Positions 60,801 through 64,000 of a DNA stretch of 64,000 nucleotides are shown piece after piece. The stretch comes from an uncultured Cohaesibacter sp. (lineage in GTDB: Bacteria; Pseudomonadota; Alphaproteobacteria; Rhizobiales; Cohaesibacteraceae), in assembly GCF_963677725.1 (NCBI RefSeq), contig NZ_OY782507.1:2728001-2792000 (forward strand), written 5' to 3'. Below the pieces are notes generated by a model. It saw only the letters and a program-made list of their open reading frames with translations. It did not search any database and was not told the DNA's origin. Position 1 is the first letter of the stretch, and every line of letters starts with the position of its first letter. Position numbers and translations under genes: made by a program.

Positions 60801-61829
60801 ATGACATATATTGCATCGGACACCCGTTATGACAGCATGCTTTATCGTCGTTGCGGCAAGTCGGGGCTGAAGCTGTCGGCGATTTCGCTGGGCCTGTGGC
60901 ATAATTTCGGCCATGACACGCCGCATCAGACCAAGCGGGCCATTTGTCAGAAGGCCTTTGATCTGGGTATCACCCATTTCGACCTTGCCAACAATTATGG
61001 CCCTCCCTTTGGCAGCGCAGAGGAAGCCTTTGGCGAGATCATGCGCACTGATTTCCAGCACCATCGCGATGAGCTGATCATTTCTTCCAAAGCCGGGTAC
61101 GACATGTGGCCGGGGCCTTATGGGGAATGGGGCAGCCGGAAATATCTCATCGCGTCTTGTGACCAGTCCCTGAAGCGGATGGGGCTTGATTATGTCGATA
61201 TATTCTATTCCCACCGCTTTGACCCCGATACGCCCCTTGAAGAAACCATGGGCGCACTCGACAGCATCGTGCGGCAGGGCAAGGCGCTTTATGTGGGGAT
61301 TTCGTCCTACAACTCCCAGCGCACGCGCGAAGCCGTTGCTATCCTCAAAGAGCTTGGCACACCGTGCCTCATTCATCAACCAAGCTATAACATGCTCAAT
61401 CGCTGGGTTGAGACCGATGGCCTCAAAGACACGCTCAATGAGCTGGGGGTTGGCTCGATTGCCTTCACGCCGCTGGCGCAGGGCATGCTGACCAACAAAT
61501 ATCTCAATGGCGTGCCTGAGGATTCCCGCGCGGTGCAGGGCAAGTCTTTGAACCCGAACTTCCTGACCGAGGATGCGATTGCCAATCTCAACAAACTCAA
61601 TGAGATTGCCGGGCGCCGTGGCCAGACTTTGGCGCAAATGGCGATTGCGTGGGTTCTGCGTGATGGTGGCATCACCACCGCTCTGATTGGGGCGTCGCGC
61701 CCTGAGCAGGTGGAGGATTGCGTTGGTGCGATCAACAATCTCGACTTCAGCTCCGAGGAACTGGCTGAAATTGATCGCTATGCCCGCGAGGAAGACATCA
61801 ATCTCTGGGCGCGTTCAGCCGAGCTTTGA
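60801..61829 (+). CDS. yghZ: YghZ-type aldo/keto reductase (L-glyceraldehyde 3-phosphate reductase)
   Basis: The 342-residue AKR barrel resembles E. coli YghZ (Gpr), which reduces L-glyceraldehyde 3-phosphate and methylglyoxal with NADPH. Conserved stretches are LYRRCGKSGLKLSAISLGLW, FDLGITHFDLANNYGPP with the catalytic Asp and Tyr, IISSKAGYDMWPGPYG (catalytic Lys) and SLKRMGLDYVDIFYSHRFD. It probably protects against toxic aldehydes. The start at 60801 has AAAGG upstream. Confidence 0.92.
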   Translation: MTYIASDTRYDSMLYRRCGKSGLKLSAISLGLWHNFGHDTPHQTKRAICQKAFDLGITHFDLANNYGPPFGSAEEAFGEIMRTDFQHHRDELIISSKAGYDMWPGPYGEWGSRKYLIASCDQSLKRMGLDYVDIFYSHRFDPDTPLEETMGALDSIVRQGKALYVGISSYNSQRTREAVAILKELGTPCLIHQPSYNMLNRWVETDGLKDTLNELGVGSIAFTPLAQGMLTNKYLNGVPEDSRAVQGKSLNPNFLTEDAIANLNKLNEIAGRRGQTLAQMAIAWVLRDGGITTALIGASRPEQVEDCVGAINNLDFSSEELAEIDRYAREEDINLWARSAEL

Positions 61830-61849
61830 GTGCCAAGACACGAAAAGAC

Positions 61850-61877
61850 AAAGCGGGCCAGATGGCCCGCTTTTTTG
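61850..61877. terminator. Terminator between yghZ and the SDH assembly factor gene
   Basis: AGCGGGCC (61852-61859) and GGCCCGCT (61864-61871) with loop AGAT lead into T6. The AAA flank gives weaker function on the other strand for the convergent gene. Confidence 0.85.
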
Positions 61878-61894
61878 TTGGCTGAATGGGTGGT

Positions 61895-62221
61895 TTAAAA
61901 ATCGATGGTGCGGCCACCAATTTCATAATCCTCATAGCGGGATGGGTCGAGCCCACCACGGCCTCCATATTCCTTCGGGCGCTCGGCGCTTTCCTTCAAG
62001 GCATCGCGCTCCTTGCGGCGTTCTTCCGCCTCCAGCAGGGCCCGTTGGGCTGCGGGGGGCAGGTCCTCGAAAGAGCGGCGGGGTTCGGCGGCTTTTTCGG
62101 CGGCGACCTGTGACGGCTGTTTGATCTCTACCGCCTGACGAAACTGGACAACATTGTCATCCTGCTTGGCCTTGGTTTCTTTTGCTTGTTCTGGCGGGGT
62201 GTTTGACGGATCACGTGTCAT
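61895..62221 (-). CDS. DUF1674 / succinate dehydrogenase assembly factor 4-like protein
   Basis: The 108-residue protein has a polar, Lys/Glu-rich N-terminus and the conserved C-terminus GGRGGLDPSRYEDYEIGGRTIDF, where GLDPSRYEDYEIGGR is the family signature seen in mitochondrial SDHAF4. SDHAF4 binds the flavinylated SdhA subunit during assembly. The start at 62221 has AAGGACCCAGC upstream. It is divergent from htpX. Confidence 0.88.
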   Translation of the reverse strand: MTRDPSNTPPEQAKETKAKQDDNVVQFRQAVEIKQPSQVAAEKAAEPRRSFEDLPPAAQRALLEAEERRKERDALKESAERPKEYGGRGGLDPSRYEDYEIGGRTIDF

Positions 62222-62247
62222 GCTGGGTCCTTGGCGGTCCTGTTTGA

Positions 62248-62277
62248 CTTGAAATATTGGTATCTGCTCTACCATAT
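62248..62277 (+). promoter_or_regulatory. RpoH-type heat-shock promoter of htpX
   Basis: CTTGAAA (62248-62254), a 15-bp spacer and TACCATAT (62270-62277) match the sigma32 pattern CTTGAAA-N13-17-CCCCATNT in all of the first seven and six of the last eight positions. It lies about 90 bp upstream of htpX, a heat-shock protease gene. Confidence 0.65.
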
Positions 62278-62368
62278 AGGATAAGTGCCCATGATCCAAA
62301 TGGTCGAAAGGCACTTTTTCGCGCGCTGTTGGCAGCGATCAACACCTGACAAGAGGATGAGAGAGCAG

Positions 62369-63382
62369 ATGAATTTCTTCCGTACCGCTTTGTTGCTGGC
62401 CGGTATGACGGGCCTGTTCATGGCCATCGGCTATATGCTCGGTGGCTCGGGGGGCATGATGATTGCCTTCGTCATTGCACTCGGCATGAATGTTTTCAGC
62501 TATTGGAATTCAGACAAGATGGTTCTGCGGATGCATAATGCGGTCGAAGTCGACGCCCGCACTGCACCGGAATATTACGAGATTGTTGAAAAACTGGCTG
62601 CCGAAGCCCAGTTGCCGATGCCAAAAGTCTATGTGATCGAAAGCGAGCAGCCCAACGCCTTTGCCACAGGGCGCAATCCGCAGAATGCTGCGGTGGCCGC
62701 CTCGTCCGGTCTGCTCAACCGTCTGTCCTATGAAGAGGTGGCGGGCGTGATGGCCCACGAGCTGGCCCATATCAAGAATTACGACATCCTGACCATGACG
62801 GTCACCGCGACGCTGGCCGGTGCGATCTCGATGCTGGCCAACTTTGCCTTTTTCTTTGGCGGCAGTCGTGATGAGAATGGCAACTCGAACATTTTTGCGA
62901 CGCTTGCTTTGATGATCCTTGCGCCGCTTGCGGCCTCTGTCGTGCAGATGGCGATCAGCCGGACGCGGGAATATGAGGCGGATAAGATGGGCGCGCAGAT
63001 TTGTGGACAGCCTATGTGGCTGGCATCCGCCTTGGCCAAGATTGCCAATGCGGCGGGGCGCGAGGTGAATTATACCGCTGAGGCAAATCCCTCAACCGCC
63101 CATATGTTCATCATCAATCCGCTGTCGGGGCAGAAGATGGACAATCTCTTCTCGACCCACCCCGATACGCAGAACCGCATCGATGCCTTGCAGGCGTTGC
63201 AGACGGAATGGTATGGCGGCGATGGTCCGTTGAAGGTTTCCACTGGCGGCTCGCTTGGTGCCAATCAGCGCCGCAATCAGATGCGGAGTGGCGCCGGGCA
63301 GGAGGATGACGGGCCATGGGGTCGTGGTCGTGGGTCGTCGCGCTCAAGCGACCGTGATGAGCCGGAAGGGCCTTGGGGCTGA
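62369..63382 (+). CDS. htpX: Heat-shock membrane zinc protease HtpX
   Basis: The 337-residue protease has two N-terminal membrane segments ([20 protein letters not shown] and [17 protein letters not shown]). A cytoplasmic metalloprotease domain with HEXXH in [11 protein letters not shown] (near 132) follows, then two later membrane segments ([11 protein letters not shown] and [17 protein letters not shown]) and the glutamate in [11 protein letters not shown] that completes the zinc site. The C-terminal tail is Gly/Arg/Ser-rich. It removes misfolded membrane proteins. The start at 62369 has GAGAG upstream. Confidence 0.95.
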   Translation: MNFFRTALLLAGMTGLFMAIGYMLGGSGGMMIAFVIALGMNVFSYWNSDKMVLRMHNAVEVDARTAPEYYEIVEKLAAEAQLPMPKVYVIESEQPNAFATGRNPQNAAVAASSGLLNRLSYEEVAGVMAHELAHIKNYDILTMTVTATLAGAISMLANFAFFFGGSRDENGNSNIFATLALMILAPLAASVVQMAISRTREYEADKMGAQICGQPMWLASALAKIANAAGREVNYTAEANPSTAHMFIINPLSGQKMDNLFSTHPDTQNRIDALQALQTEWYGGDGPLKVSTGGSLGANQRRNQMRSGAGQEDDGPWGRGRGSSRSSDRDEPEGPWG

Positions 63383-63521
63383 TCTCCTGGCTCGATCAAC
63401 ACTGGTTTTCCAACGGCAGGGCTTTCGGGGTGTCTCGGAGGCCCTTTTGTTTTTCTGCGTGCCTTGAATGTTGGGTGCGGGAGGTTTGTGATCGTGCGTC
63501 CAATGCGTGTATGCACAGGTT

Positions 63522-63536
63522 TTAACCCTTTGTTAA
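63522..63536 (+). promoter_or_regulatory. CtrA-type site 1 upstream of the PilZ gene
   Basis: TTAACCCTTTGTTAA is a full CtrA site (TTAA-N7-TTAA), followed by C as in the best sites. It is about 110 bp upstream of the PilZ gene start. Confidence 0.65.
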
Positions 63537-63565
63537 CCGCATTTGGCAAACTGCGCTGCAATATC

Positions 63566-63580
63566 TTAATACTTTGTTAA
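63566..63580 (+). promoter_or_regulatory. CtrA-type site 2 upstream of the PilZ gene
   Basis: TTAATACTTTGTTAA is a second full TTAA-N7-TTAA site, beginning 44 bp after the first and sharing the CTTTG core. Two sites close together point to cell-cycle control. Confidence 0.65.
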
Positions 63581-63630
63581 TGTACAACCATAGAATGCAA
63601 TCAGGTTGGCATTGTCCAAAGGAGCGTGTT

Positions 63631-63954
63631 GTGACCCTTCATCTTGAGAACCGGACGAGCAGGCGGCGGCGTGTTCTGAAGGGCGGGAAGATTTTTTATA
63701 ACAATTTTTGCTTCAGTGCTGACTGCGTCATTCGCAATCAGGGTGCCGATGGCATGATGCTGTCGGTTTCAAGCGCGCTTCAATTGCCTGAAAATTTTGC
63801 GATTTTCAGTCGCAAGGACGGTAAGTTGGCCTCGGCACGGATGATCTGGCGGCGGGGGGATCGGCTTGGTATAAAGCTGACATCAGATATGGAAGAGGTG
63901 TGGGATTCGAACCGTCCTCATATTCGCCAGATGTCGACCATGATCACCCATTAA
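63631..63954 (+). CDS. PilZ-domain protein
   Basis: This small protein of 107 residues begins VTLHLENRTSRRRRVLKGG. The RRRRVLKGG stretch and the later SARMIWRRGDRLGIKLTS fit the PilZ fold, which binds cyclic di-GMP through an N-terminal RxxxR. The second motif (D/N-x-S-x-x-G) is not clear, as seen in some degenerate alphaproteobacterial members, so ligand binding is doubtful. GTG at 63631 is the best start because AAAGGAG precedes it; an upstream ATG lacks a ribosome site. Two CtrA-type sites lie upstream. Confidence 0.75.
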   Translation: MTLHLENRTSRRRRVLKGGKIFYNNFCFSADCVIRNQGADGMMLSVSSALQLPENFAIFSRKDGKLASARMIWRRGDRLGIKLTSDMEEVWDSNRPHIRQMSTMITH

Positions 63955-63962
63955 AGGGGGCG

Positions 63963-64000
63963 ATGAGCATGGCATATTTGATTGATTTGGGCTTTCACGA
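63963..64000 (+). CDS. Start of a further gene, cut by the window edge
   Basis: An ATG nine bases after the PilZ stop, following AAAGGGGG, opens MSMAYLIDLGFH and runs off the right edge. Only about twelve residues are seen, so no function can be given. It may be cotranscribed with the PilZ gene. Confidence 0.35.
   Translation, partial: MSMAYLIDLGFH

Overview
The window reads as chromosomal DNA of an alphaproteobacterium, most likely a Hyphomicrobiales (Rhizobiales) relative and plausibly marine. The evidence is a leftward ccmABCDG block, DUF2794 and DUF1674 proteins, paired CtrA-type sites (TTAA-N7-TTAA), DctB/DctD control of transport, sigma54/NtrC-type ammonium genes and two TRAP transporters. 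The genus cannot be fixed from the sequence alone. Almost all of the window is densely coding. No insertion sequence, phage gene or CRISPR array was seen. There is one tRNA, tRNA-Gly(GCC).

Layout. 0-10 kb: a partial unknown gene, a UbiH-type hydroxylase, thioesterase tesB, the nitrogen locus glnK-amtB (amtB carries a one-base frameshift) with a second amt gene, then a leftward ybbN / Lon-substrate-domain / Trm112 operon, a prolyl-tRNA editing protein and the tRNA. 10-20 kb: an iron-type alcohol dehydrogenase, a dctPQM TRAP transporter with its DctD/DctB regulators, and a Wzy/WaaL-like membrane protein. 20.3-34.5 kb: a sulfoquinovose catabolic island. 35-43 kb: a GH13 sucrose-phosphorylase-type enzyme, a response regulator/PAS histidine kinase pair, a low-molecular-weight phosphatase, an RNA cyclic phosphodiesterase, a Tas-type reductase and an SGNH esterase divergent from a YbbA/YbbP-like ABC system. 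46-64 kb: Bax-inhibitor-like protein, DUF2794, htpG, dapF-mtaB-ftsY-yciB, the cytochrome c maturation operon, GNAT, DUF1989, an EamA-type protein, a YghZ-type reductase, an SDH assembly factor, htpX and a PilZ protein.

The most notable system is the island at 20296-34526. It encodes recognisable relatives of E. coli YihW (regulator), YihV (sulfofructose kinase), YihU (sulfolactaldehyde reductase) and YihQ (sulfoquinovosidase). The other E. coli parts appear to be replaced: a class II aldolase in place of class I YihT, an L-fucose/L-arabinose-isomerase-fold protein in place of YihS, a TRAP transporter in place of YihO, and a TauE/SafE protein plus a second polytopic protein as candidate exporters. 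Inferred flow: TRAP uptake of sulfoquinovose or its glycoside, hydrolysis by the GH31 enzyme, mutarotation, isomerisation, phosphorylation, aldol cleavage to DHAP and sulfolactaldehyde, reduction to dihydroxypropanesulfonate, and export. Three TTCGAAAT octamers spaced exactly 53 bp apart lie in the divergent kinase/reductase promoter region and are candidate operators.

Regulatory signals that can be read directly include an NtrC-type dyad and a -24/-12 element before glnK, a -24/-12 element and long inverted repeat before the second amt, a near-perfect -24/-12 promoter for dctP with a symmetric 48-bp dyad behind it, an RpoH-type promoter for htpX, two CtrA sites before the PilZ gene, and many intrinsic terminators.
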